Part shown: positions 20,555-28,344 of the stretch, one piece after another
How positions within the stretch are numbered: the first letter of the stretch is position 1
Layout: each line of letters opens with the position of its first letter
NCBI GenBank assembly: GCA_016946835.1
Contig: JACVTC010000440.1
Location: 1-28,596 of the forward strand
Source of the DNA: Neocallimastix lanati (nom. inval.)
Taxonomy: Eukaryota > Neocallimastigomycota > Neocallimastigomycetes > Neocallimastigales > Neocallimastigaceae
Direction: 5' to 3'
DNA: 28,596 nucleotides
Translations under genes and position numbers: made by a program
The notes under the pieces: generated by a model
Told to the model about the DNA's origin: nothing
The model's input: only the letters and a program-made list of their open reading frames with translations
Database searches by the model: none

Positions 20555-23500
20555 TCAAGCTTCTCTGTAAGCGGAGTTAAACTTTACTAAATTTTTAAAA
20601 TGAACATTCCTATCGAGTTGTTTCCCAGTTTTCTGATCGATTAAGGTTGCCGTGTTGAATTGAATTTTTAAAATTTTAAATGGTCCATTGTAATATGGTT
20701 CTAGCTTAGTGCGGCTAAAGTTTCTAACAAGAACAAGATCACCAGCTTTTAATTCTTTTCCTTTTTTCATACTTATTTGTTCTTCTCGTCTTGTTGCCCA
20801 ATACTTGTTAGCATTCTTCACATTTTCGCATGCTTCTCTAGTCCATTGATAATGACGAACAAATTTTTCCATTAAAATTTCATCATACGATTTACCTGCA
20901 TTTTCAATTGTTCTTATGGCTATATCATAAGGCTGTTGGTCTTCTCTTCCATATACTAATTCAAAACTAGAATGTCCGGTAGCTGTGTTTTTGGTAGTTC
21001 GAAGTGCCCATAAAGCAGAAGGTAAAACTTCATCCCAATCTTGATTTTTCCTTCCTAATAAACGAAGTAATTTTCCAATTTCTTTATTTCGGTTTTCAGT
21101 GAGACCATTGGATTCAGGGTGATAGGTAGCTATGAATTTTACATAAACATCATAAAGATCAAGAAAGATTTTAGTCATATCAGAAGTGAATTGGACTCCA
21201 TTATCTGTAGTAATAACTTGAGGCACACCATGTCTTGCAAAAACGTTTATTAAAAATTTAATTATATCAGAGGAAGTTATGTTTTCAGTGGGTTCGGCTT
21301 CAACCCATTTGGTAAAGTAATCAACAGTTACTATAATATATTGATTATTATTTCTTGTTTTTGGTAACGGTCCTATAATATCTAATCCTAAATGCACAAA
21401 GGGACCCTCCACTTTAGTTGGATGGTTTTCGGTTGGTTCTGGATATGGTTGAGGACGATTTAACTGGCATTTTTCACAATTACTAACAATTCTTTTGATA
21501 TCTTTAATCATATGATTCCAATAAAAGTTTTTCTTAAGTCTTTGATATGTTTTGTAATATCCTTCGTGGCCAATATTATGAGCTTCTAAAATTAATTTAA
21601 ACCTTTCATTTTCGTCCGTTATTAATTTTCTATAATTTCCATTGTCGATAAAATAATCTTCACCATCAATAACAGTAAACTTTTCATTAATAAATTCCTT
21701 TATAACTTTAGATAATAATTCTTCATTATTTCCATTAGTAATTTTTGTTAATAATATCTTTCTCTCTTCCTTACTTTTCATTCTTGAAAGAGCATCAGCT
21801 AACACATTCTTTTTGCCTGATTCATATTTTATATTAATTCCGAGCATACTAGCGGTTAGACACCATCTTGTTTGCCTTGCATTCAAAGGTTCTTTATTCT
21901 TAAATAAACCAACTAATGGTTTATGATCTGTGTAAATAGTTGTAGGTAATGGATTTCCTTCAATATAAGATTTAAATTTAGTCATACAGTAAAACAAAGC
22001 GGTTCCTTCTAAATCGGTAATACCATAATTCTTTTCAGCTTTCTTTAAACTTCTACTTATAAAGTGTATTGGATGCTCCTTACCGGTTTCTTCTTCTTTT
22101 TGTAAAAGAACTCCACCAATTCCATTATACGAAGCATCAGTTCTAATGATAAAAGGTTTGTCAAATGACGGAAATTTTAGAATAGGTGCATTGATTAATT
22201 TTTCTTTTAGGAGTTCAAAGCTTTCTTGTTGTTCTTTATTCCATTCATATTTGGTATTCTTTTTCAATAATTTACATAAAGGTGAGGTAATTTGAGCATA
22301 TTTAGGAATAAAATCACGATAATATCCCACTGCTCCTAAAAATGATCTTAATTCATGAAGTGATGAAGGGGCTTCCCACTTCTTAATAGCTGTTATCTTA
22401 CTTTCCATGGGACTTAATCCTTTAGTAGTAAGTTTGTGACCTAATACATCAACTTCAGTTTGAAGAAAATGGCACTTTTCAATATTAATTTTTAACTTGT
22501 TTTCTTTAAATACTTCTAATACTTGTTTAATATGAATTAAATGTTCTTCGATACTTTTTGAATAGATCAAAACATCATCAATAAATACATAAACAAATTC
22601 ACCAATAAAAGGGAATAAAATTTTATTCATTTCTCTTTGGAAGGTTGAGGGAGCTCCAGTAAGTCCAAAAGGCATAACCTTAAATTGATAATTTCCAAAC
22701 TTAGTAGTGAAAGTGGTTACTTCAACGCTTTCTTCATCCATTAAGATTTGGTGAAAACCAGAAAATAAATCAAGAGTTGTAAATATTTTAGCTCCTCCGA
22801 GACTATCAAAAATTTCATCTATATATGGAACTGAATAAGAATCTTTTTCTGTCATATCATTGACTTTTCGGTAGTCAATGCACAAGCGCCACTTTCCATT
22901 GTGTTTTAGAATGAGTACTACTGGAGATGACCATTCTGAACAGGATGGTTCTATCAATCCTTTCTTAATAAGCTTTGTAAGTTCTTCTTTTAAGATATCT
23001 GATTTTAATTTAGTTAACCTATAACTTCTTAATTTTACTGGCTTTGCATTTGCTTTCAAACGGATCTTATGTGGTGAAAGTTTAGAAGGAGTTAGTTCTT
23101 CTGTTGAAGTGGCAACTATGTCAATCATTTCTTTGAGAATTTTAATAATTTGTTCTTTATAATCTTTATTTAAGGTACTTAAAAATTCATCACTCTCAAT
23201 AAATTCCATTGGAGTTAATTCCTTTATAATTTCCTTTTCATTATTCGTTTCTTCAACTTTTCTAATAGTGCAGATTATACTTTCTTCATCATAATATTGA
23301 TTATTTATTTTAGCTATTTCTTCGTATTCACTTTCTGACAAAAGTTTACATAGACTGTTTAAGGTTGGATGAATAAATAAACAATGATCGATTTGAGTTT
23401 TAAAGTTTATTAACATATCATAAAATGAGTCTTCTTTCTCAATAATTCTAAAGTCCGCATTAAATTCATAATTATTAATTTTTACTGGTAATCGAACAAT

Positions 23501-24544
23501 AATTCCTTCCGAGTATTCTTCATCTTGTGTTGCTAGTTGGATTCTTCCACGACTTTTTCCAACTGTTTCATATTCACCAGGTAATTTATCAAAATACTGC
23601 TTAGTAACGATGCTTAGGTTACTACAAGAATCAATTAAAAGTTTTCCTAGTACTCCGTCAACACTTGCATCAACCATTGCTAAGTCTTCTTCGGCTACTT
23701 CATTACTTTTACTTATGTAGCTATGGTCATAGTTATTTACTAATAAAGTTCGTGCTATTACATTGTCTACAGTTCCAATTATTTTAGACTTTTCTAACTT
23801 TAAACCTTGAGTTAATTGTGAACGAATTTTAGGACATGCATTCAAGAGTTGACCTATCGTAATACTGGATTTAAGATTATTTAAATCATCCATAATATTG
23901 TAAGGTTCTTTATTATTCATCATTTTGATATTCCTTTTTACTAATTGAGTATTTCCATTATTAGTTTCCTTAGTTTTTGTTGAAATTAATTTTTCCAAAG
24001 TATTAGTTTTATTTTGTTGATTATCTTTATTCATTTCTAGATCTTCTATTTCATTATCGATTACAAGTATATCTTCAGATTCAACTTTTTCCTTTCCTTT
24101 TGATGAATAATTGTTGTTTTCTTCTTTACTTTCTCTTACTCTTGTCATATTTCTTAATTCCTTTTCTTTTTGTTTTTCTTTGTTAATATTTGGTTGAGTT
24201 AAAATTGAAGGAAGTATTTGATTTTTATAAACTTTATTTGGTTTATTATGCAGCTCATTTTCTTTCTTCTTTCTTAAAGCAGGAGTTGCAAAAGGACGTG
24301 GATTATCTTTTAAACTTTTATGTACTTTCTTGGAATTATTTTCTTCTTTTTCGCTGTTATTATCATTCATTTTTCTTTTTACAGCATTTATAATGATATC
24401 ATCCTCACTAAAATCAGATTCTTCAGATTCTTCGTTAAAGGAATTATTATCAATTGGAGTATTCTTAGTAAAAGTATTATTTTGTAAATTATTTAATGAA
24501 GCTATTGTTTTGTCATTGGGAGTGCTTCTGCTCCCATTTAGAAG
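20555..24544 (-). CDS. pol: Pol polyprotein of B (protease, RT, RNase H, integrase)
   Basis: Same enzyme set as A-II. The frame is open from the slippery site at 24544 (about 1329 residues). An ATG at 24370 begins a 1271-residue reading but aligns with the non-ATG start region of A, so it is probably an internal Met and the protein a Gag-Pol fusion. In the 1271 numbering: protease LLIDSCSN with Asp247, again DSC rather than DSG/DTG; RT FIDD at 596-599; RNase H TDAS and TDHKPL; integrase zinc finger His931/His935/Cys965/Cys968; catalytic Asp997, Asp1056 and Glu1092; and a GPF module (YYNGPFKILK). It ends NLVKFNSAYREA with no chromodomain. The frame is fully intact. Confidence 0.95.
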   Translation of the reverse strand, partial: LLNGSRSTPNDKTIASLNNLQNNTFTKNTPIDNNSFNEESEESDFSEDDIIINAVKRKMNDNNSEKEENNSKKVHKSLKDNPRPFATPALRKKKENELHNKPNKVYKNQILPSILTQPNINKEKQKEKELRNMTRVRESKEENNNYSSKGKEKVESEDILVIDNEIEDLEMNKDNQQNKTNTLEKLISTKTKETNNGNTQLVKRNIKMMNNKEPYNIMDDLNNLKSSITIGQLLNACPKIRSQLTQGLKLEKSKIIGTVDNVIARTLLVNNYDHSYISKSNEVAEEDLAMVDASVDGVLGKLLIDSCSNLSIVTKQYFDKLPGEYETVGKSRGRIQLATQDEEYSEGIIVRLPVKINNYEFNADFRIIEKEDSFYDMLINFKTQIDHCLFIHPTLNSLCKLLSESEYEEIAKINNQYYDEESIICTIRKVEETNNEKEIIKELTPMEFIESDEFLSTLNKDYKEQIIKILKEMIDIVATSTEELTPSKLSPHKIRLKANAKPVKLRSYRLTKLKSDILKEELTKLIKKGLIEPSCSEWSSPVVLILKHNGKWRLCIDYRKVNDMTEKDSYSVPYIDEIFDSLGGAKIFTTLDLFSGFHQILMDEESVEVTTFTTKFGNYQFKVMPFGLTGAPSTFQREMNKILFPFIGEFVYVFIDDVLIYSKSIEEHLIHIKQVLEVFKENKLKINIEKCHFLQTEVDVLGHKLTTKGLSPMESKITAIKKWEAPSSLHELRSFLGAVGYYRDFIPKYAQITSPLCKLLKKNTKYEWNKEQQESFELLKEKLINAPILKFPSFDKPFIIRTDASYNGIGGVLLQKEEETGKEHPIHFISRSLKKAEKNYGITDLEGTALFYCMTKFKSYIEGNPLPTTIYTDHKPLVGLFKNKEPLNARQTRWCLTASMLGINIKYESGKKNVLADALSRMKSKEERKILLTKITNGNNEELLSKVIKEFINEKFTVIDGEDYFIDNGNYRKLITDENERFKLILEAHNIGHEGYYKTYQRLKKNFYWNHMIKDIKRIVSNCEKCQLNRPQPYPEPTENHPTKVEGPFVHLGLDIIGPLPKTRNNNQYIIVTVDYFTKWVEAEPTENITSSDIIKFLINVFARHGVPQVITTDNGVQFTSDMTKIFLDLYDVYVKFIATYHPESNGLTENRNKEIGKLLRLLGRKNQDWDEVLPSALWALRTTKNTATGHSSFELVYGREDQQPYDIAIRTIENAGKSYDEILMEKFVRHYQWTREACENVKNANKYWATRREEQISMKKGKELKAGDLVLVRNFSRTKLEPYYNGPFKILKIQFNTATLIDQKTGKQLDRNVHFKNLVKFNSAYREA

Positions 24545-24550
24545 TTTAAA
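24498..24550 (-). promoter_or_regulatory. -1 ribosomal frameshift signal of B
   Basis: Heptamer U UUA AAC (24544-24550, minus) reads TCT TTA AAC TTC TAA in gag. An 8-nt spacer leads to GGGAG, an 8-nt loop CAGAAGCA and CUCCC (24518-24535). After 15 nt comes GCUUC (24498-24502), complementary to the loop GAAGC. Spacer, stem, loop and 15-nt connector lengths equal those of family A although spacer and connector sequences differ. Confidence 0.9.
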
Positions 24551-25443
24551 GACTTTTTGGAATATATTTCTTTTTTATTTTTTTCCATAATCTTATTTAA
24601 TTGAGGGCAATAGTATGAGTAATGACCTTCTTCCTTACAGAAGAAGCAAGTTTTAACGGATAAATTTCTCATTTTCTGGGTTGATTCTTCTATAATATCT
24701 TGAGGTTTCAGTTTATTATTTGTTTGACTTGTTTGGAAAGTTTCGTTTCTTCTTTTAGGATAAAGTCTTGAAGTAGTACTGTTTTGATTATTTTGATTAT
24801 GCTGGGAATTATTAACATTATAGGTATTAATATTATTGTTCCTTACAGAAAGTCTATCTACTTTCTCGGCAATTTTGAAAGCTTTCTCCATACTTATATC
24901 ATCTTTAAGGGATAATTTCTTCCAGGCTTCATAATTATTTTGAATAGAATCAATATAATCTAGTACACCAATGCGCTTTCTTCTCTTTTTATCAAGTTTA
25001 GTGTACAAAGTTCTATATCTTACATTAAAGTCTTTAATCTTTTCGTTTCTTTTAATTCGCATTGCACGAAGTTCTTTAAGAAGTAAATTTTGGTCTTCTT
25101 TAATACCGTAAAAATTTTCAAGACTTGAAATAATTTTTTCAAGAGAAGGAAATTTATCATCATCAACATTTTCTTCTTCATCATCTTCTTCTTCATCTGA
25201 TGAATCATCACTTTCATCATCACTATCTTCTCCCAAATCTTCAATAACGCGTTGTACTTCACCAGAGCTGGTAAGTAAACAAGCATTAAATATTGTTTCC
25301 GGATCTGTGATACCTTGTATCTTGATCCAAAGTTTTAATTCAGTAGCCCAGGACTTTATATCTAAATTGTCCTTGCTAAGCTTCACTATGTCTCGTAATT
25401 CTTTCTTTAATTCTTTAAAACTTAAAGTACTTTTAGTAGACAT
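24538..25443 (-). CDS. gag: Gag of B with CCHC zinc knuckle
   Basis: Structural protein of 301 residues starting at an ATG (MSTKSTLSFKELKKELRD) that aligns with the A-II start. Conserved with A: LDIKSWATELKLWIKI near the N-terminus, an acidic Ser/Asp/Glu run at about residues 75-95, LRAMRIKRNEKIKDFNVRYRTLYTKLDKKRRKRIG in the core, and one zinc knuckle CFFCKEEGHYSYYC at residues 266-279. Between core and knuckle is an Asn/Gln-rich linker not present in A. The C-terminus, ...KKEIYSKKSLNF, ends just after the slippery heptamer. It probably forms the particle and selects element RNA through the knuckle. Confidence 0.95.
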   Translation of the reverse strand: MSTKSTLSFKELKKELRDIVKLSKDNLDIKSWATELKLWIKIQGITDPETIFNACLLTSSGEVQRVIEDLGEDSDDESDDSSDEEEDDEEENVDDDKFPSLEKIISSLENFYGIKEDQNLLLKELRAMRIKRNEKIKDFNVRYRTLYTKLDKKRRKRIGVLDYIDSIQNNYEAWKKLSLKDDISMEKAFKIAEKVDRLSVRNNNINTYNVNNSQHNQNNQNSTTSRLYPKRRNETFQTSQTNNKLKPQDIIEESTQKMRNLSVKTCFFCKEEGHYSYYCPQLNKIMEKNKKEIYSKKSLNF

Positions 25444-25630
25444 TTCGTTTTTAGTTAATAATTTTTTTTTTTTTTATTATAAATTAACGAGGTTATTAAA
25501 TACGAATAAATTTGAAAGTCCAACTTTAAAAATATAATTTAACAAGTAATTTAATATCGAATCAAATTTTAAAACAATATATCTTAGTAATTTTTGAAAA
25601 TAATAATTTTATTTGCTTTCTTTAGTAAGT

Positions 25631-25905
25631 ATAAGCTCGAAATCCTTATCGACAACTTAGTAGAAATTATAAAGCACGAGGTTCTTTTCGACTACTTTTT
25701 TAAGAATAATTTTAAGTTCGAAATCTTTATCGACAACTTAATAGAATAATTTTAAGTTCGAAATCTTTATCGACAATTCAATGAAATAATTTTAAGTTCG
25801 AAATCTTTATCGACAACTTAATAGAATAATTTTAAGTTCGAAATCTTTATCGACAACTTAATAGAATATTTTTCAAGCTCGAAATCTTTATCGACCACTT
25901 GAATT
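25631..25905 (-). repeat. Seven-unit 40-bp hairpin repeat array in the B leader
   Basis: Units begin at 25633, 25672, 25714, 25754, 25794, 25834 and 25875 (period 39-42 bp). Each folds as an outer stem TAAG/CTTA, an internal loop of 2 nt opposite 4 nt (CT or TT opposite ACAA), an inner stem CGA/TCG and an 8-nt loop. The outer pair varies as T-A (TAAG/CTTA), C-G (unit 7) and A-T (unit 2), which is covariation inside the array. It lies about 190 nt before the gag ATG, the same place as the A array. Confidence 0.85.
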
Positions 25906-26070
25906 TTGTAATTTAGTATATTTGTAGTAATAAATTTAGAAGCAAAGTTTTATTTATTATTTTCACCTTTCAAAAATTTTTCTTTTTAAACGATAAATAT
26001 TGTATTGTTATAGCTAATAAAATTATTAATTAATTATAATTATTAAACACAAAAAATAATCTTTATTGTC

Positions 26071-26230
26071 GTACAATCTGATAGTACACACTGTCTGACG
26101 TGCAGCTTACCTAATGATGTCATGCCACGCGTGTGCCACGATTACTATATTCAATATAAAATATAGCAGTTCAGAGCCTACTAGCCCAATTACTATGTAG
26201 GATAAACTTAATCCGATAATCTATGTACGG
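26071..26230 (-). other. Leader block conserved between families A and B (B copy)
   Basis: Matches 10117-10270 and 18568-18721, with stem CTATATT/AATATAG (26145-26151 with 26160-26166) in place of CTGTATT/AATACAG, and the CCTAC/GTAGG hairpin with identical loop (26177-26201). It lies about 670 nt inside the PBS here, against about 60 nt in A, so it has moved relative to other leader modules. Confidence 0.75.
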
Positions 26231-26344
26231 AATAAAAAAAATTTTAAAAGTATTCAATAATATTTTTATTAACTAATAAAAATTAACTAAAAACACAATA
26301 TTTTCAAAGTAAATTAAGATTCTATTACAGGAATTATATAACAA

Positions 26345-26415
26345 ATAAAGTATCAGTAATAAAAAAAAATAAAAAAAATTTAAATGGCGAAGTTAGCCAA
26401 AGTCTGATACTTTAT
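26345..26415 (-). other. Long-stem hairpin in the B leader
   Basis: ATAAAGTATCAG (26345-26356) pairs perfectly with CTGATACTTTAT (26404-26415). The loop contains a second small stem TGGC/GCCA. This is clear in the sequence. The function is unknown. Confidence 0.6.
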
Positions 26416-26479
26416 ATAATAAAGTGCCTTATAACTAGCACAAAGAAAAGTAAAAAAAAATATATATAAAAAAAACAAT

Positions 26480-26664
26480 CTTACGCCTTCGGTGACGTAA
26501 GCTCCTTATTCGCCAGTGCTTGGAAAGTACCCGCACCTTCGTGTGTTGAAACGTTGAAGGCTGAACTATTATTACCGGGTCGGTAACCAAATACCTTCGT
26601 CTACTTTCCAATTAATCTCCAAATTAACTACTATTCAATAACCTACTATGAATAGAGTTAATTT
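26480..26664 (-). other. Multi-helix RNA domain in the B leader
   Basis: In order: hairpin CTTACG/CGTAAG (26480-26501) with C-TTCG-G inside its loop. Then closing helix TGGAAAGTA (26521-26529) with TACTTTCCA (26602-26610), enclosing CCTTC/GAAGG (26536-26560) and TTACCG-GGT-CGGTAA (26572-26586). Then a strong hairpin AAATTAACT-A-CTATTCA with TGAATAG-AGTTAATTT (26621-26664), 16 pairs with one bulge. The layout resembles the A-I domain at 9665-9848, but the sequence does not. Confidence 0.6.
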
Positions 26665-26787
26665 GTTGCTATCTGAGAATACACTGTGTATGAGCTCTAT
26701 CCGCTCCTTGTTATAATTTTACAAAATTTGTTTTTTTTTGAATCTTAATTTTACTTATTTAAAAAAAATTTTTTTTATATATATATC

Positions 26788-26833
26788 AAACAAGCGCCAT
26801 AGGTTAATCAAAGGATTAACGACTTACTTGTTT
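26788..26833 (-). other. Two-tier hairpin near the B primer-binding site
   Basis: Outer stem AAACAAG/CTTGTTT and inner stem GTTAATC-AAAG-GATTAAC, separated by unpaired bases, 68 nt inside the PBS. It is a plausible part of the priming or packaging region. Confidence 0.55.
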
Positions 26834-26900
26834 ATCAATATAAAATAAAAAAAAATTAAAAAAAAAATCTATGTTATTTACTATTATTTCTATTTAATTC

Positions 26901-26916
26901 CCCGATATCTCCACCA
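26901..26916 (-). promoter_or_regulatory. Primer-binding site of B
   Basis: The minus strand reads TGGTGGAGATATCGGG, 6 nt from the LTR. It is identical to both A elements even though the LTRs have diverged, so both families use the same primer tRNA. Confidence 0.75.
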
Positions 26917-26922
26917 TATAAA

Positions 26923-27252
26923 TGTTAAGGTTTTAGAGAATTAAATAAAAATAAAGTAAGAAACACAAATTTTATTTTTTTATTTATTATTTTTATTTAT
27001 AAATTTATTTTATTTATTTTATTTTATTTTATTTTTTTGATGATATTTAAAAATTAGTAGCAAAATTTACAAACTATTTATACTTTTTTTCAAGGCATAA
27101 AAGTTGTTCTTGCACTAAATTACATTTTATTTATTTTTTTTTTTTTTTTTTTTTTTTTATAAAAACTATTAAATTTAAATTGATTTTTATAATTAATTAT
27201 ATAAAATTTAATTATAACAATATAAATAAAATACATTTATAATATTAATAAA

Positions 27253-27302
<50 letters not shown>

Positions 27303-27805
27303 TTATTTATTTAAAAATATCTAAAATATTACTAATAAGAATTTATTTAATTGGCTAAAATTTTTATTACAATCTGTTAAAATATTCAAATAAAAATAAA
27401 AATACTATTCTAATATAAAGGTTTTTTAATAAAATAAAATATTTTTCAATATAAAATAAAACATTTCGATATAAAATTTTATAATAAAAGTTAAAATATA
27501 ATATATAAATTTTAATTATCAATATATAAAAATATTATTAATACAAATTTTCATTATTAATATAAAAATAAAAAAATAAGATTTATTATTAATATTGTTA
27601 ATATAAGTTTTAAATATATAAAAAATATTACTATTAATATAAGATTTAATATAAAAATTATAAAGTTTAATATAATTTTTGATCTAATTTTTAATCTTTG
27701 AATTTAAAAATTTATTAAAGTACAAAAATAATAATGTACACATAATGTATTAGAAAATAAATCGTAGATTTAATTAAGAATGCATTATTTAGTACATTCT
27801 TATCA
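26923..27805 (-). repeat. LTR of B, 5' LTR in element sense
   Basis: TGTTAAGG...TTCTTATCA, with T tracts at 27134-27158 and 27255-27300. This is the start of B transcription, pointing away from the tRNA gene 15 bp beyond its end. The terminal inverted repeat lies at 27733-27798. Confidence 0.93.
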
Positions 27806-27809
27806 AATA
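27806..27809. repeat. Right target-site duplication of element B (AATA)
   Basis: AATA follows the LTR and repeats 19643-19646. The next base makes AATAT, the same five bases that precede element A-II. Confidence 0.6.
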
Positions 27810-27820
27810 TCAATCAGATT

Positions 27821-27892
27821 TCCGCACTGGTCCAGTGGCTAGGATTCCACGCTCTCACCGTGGCGGCCGGGGTTCGATTCCCCGGTGCGGAG
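27821..27892 (+). tRNA. tRNA-Glu (anticodon CTC)
   Basis: Full cloverleaf: acceptor TCCGCAC/GTGCGGA with discriminator G, D-arm with GTCCAGTGGCTAGGAT, anticodon stem CCACG/CGTGG with loop CTCTCAC (anticodon CTC at 27854-27856, reads GAG), and T-arm GGGGTTCGATTCCCC. Internal Pol III promoters fit: A box TGGTCCAGTGG (27828-27838) and B box GGTTCGATTCC (27871-27881). There is no intron and no encoded CCA. It is the evident target of the retrotransposon stack: the TFIIIB-binding region upstream is now retrotransposon LTR. Confidence 0.98.
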
Positions 27893-27917
27893 TGTAAATA
27901 CTAAATTCAAATATTTC

Positions 27918-27928
27918 TTTTTTTTTTT
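27918..27928 (+). terminator. Pol III T-run terminator for tRNA-Glu
   Basis: An 11-T run, the first run of four or more T after the tRNA, leaving a trailer of about 25 nt. Confidence 0.8.
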
Positions 27929-28344
27929 AAAAGGATATTCCTCAGTTCAAAAAAAAAAAGAAAAGAAAAAAAAAAAAAAAGAAAAAAAATATATATATAT
28001 ATTCTTTTTTTTTTTTTTTTTTTGAATTTGAATTTGAATTTACATCATATTTTCTCCTGTTATTTAAATTAAATAAGAAATATGAGATAGGGAAGGACTT
28101 CCCTTGACGAACCCAAAAATGAATTTCAAATTTTTTGTTTTGAAAGAGCATTATGAAAAGGAGCACAAAAGAAGATAAATATAGATTGACTAGATGAAAC
28201 TAAAAAAATTTGTATATGAATATCGAGATGAAAACAACTTTGTTAAAAAATGCTGAAAAAAAAAAAACGTATAACTGAAGAGTTCTAAATTCTATGCTAT
28301 TTTAGAGATCAATTAAAAAAGCTACCTATATATACTTAATATTA
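27929..28344. other. Noncoding stretch between convergent tRNA and right-edge gene
   Basis: Contains an A-rich tract (27949-27988) facing a T tract (28003-28023), three direct GAATTT copies (28024-28041) and a small palindrome AGGGAAG/CTTCCCT near 28089-28104. The only open frame is low complexity and I do not accept it. Part of this is probably the 3' UTR of the minus-strand gene to the right. Confidence 0.55.

Larger units (their letters stand above)
19647..27805 (-). mobile_element. Ty3/Gypsy LTR retrotransposon B, intact
   Basis: Sister family of A with the same layout: LTRs 19647-20536 and 26923-27805, PBS, gag 24538-25443, frameshift signal, and pol. The proteins clearly align with A along their length but differ at many positions. 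The LTRs share only short end motifs with A, while PBS, frameshift signal and one leader block are conserved. The two LTRs differ, as far as I can see, only by one-base or homopolymer indels, so the insertion is very young. AATA flanks both sides. Its right end is 15 bp from the tRNA-Glu gene. Confidence 0.95.

Noticed and set aside
20555-20640. Integrase chromodomain in family B
   Set aside because: Pol ends only a few residues after the VHFKNLVKF segment, leaving no room for a chromodomain; the same holds in A.
25631-25905. CRISPR-like array of 40-bp repeats
   Set aside because: There are no unique spacers: the whole 40-bp period repeats. It lies inside a eukaryotic retrotransposon leader and each unit is a hairpin.
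27942-28166. 74-residue minus-strand ORF
   Set aside because: It is mostly Lys and Phe runs from A and T tracts and has no recognisable domain.
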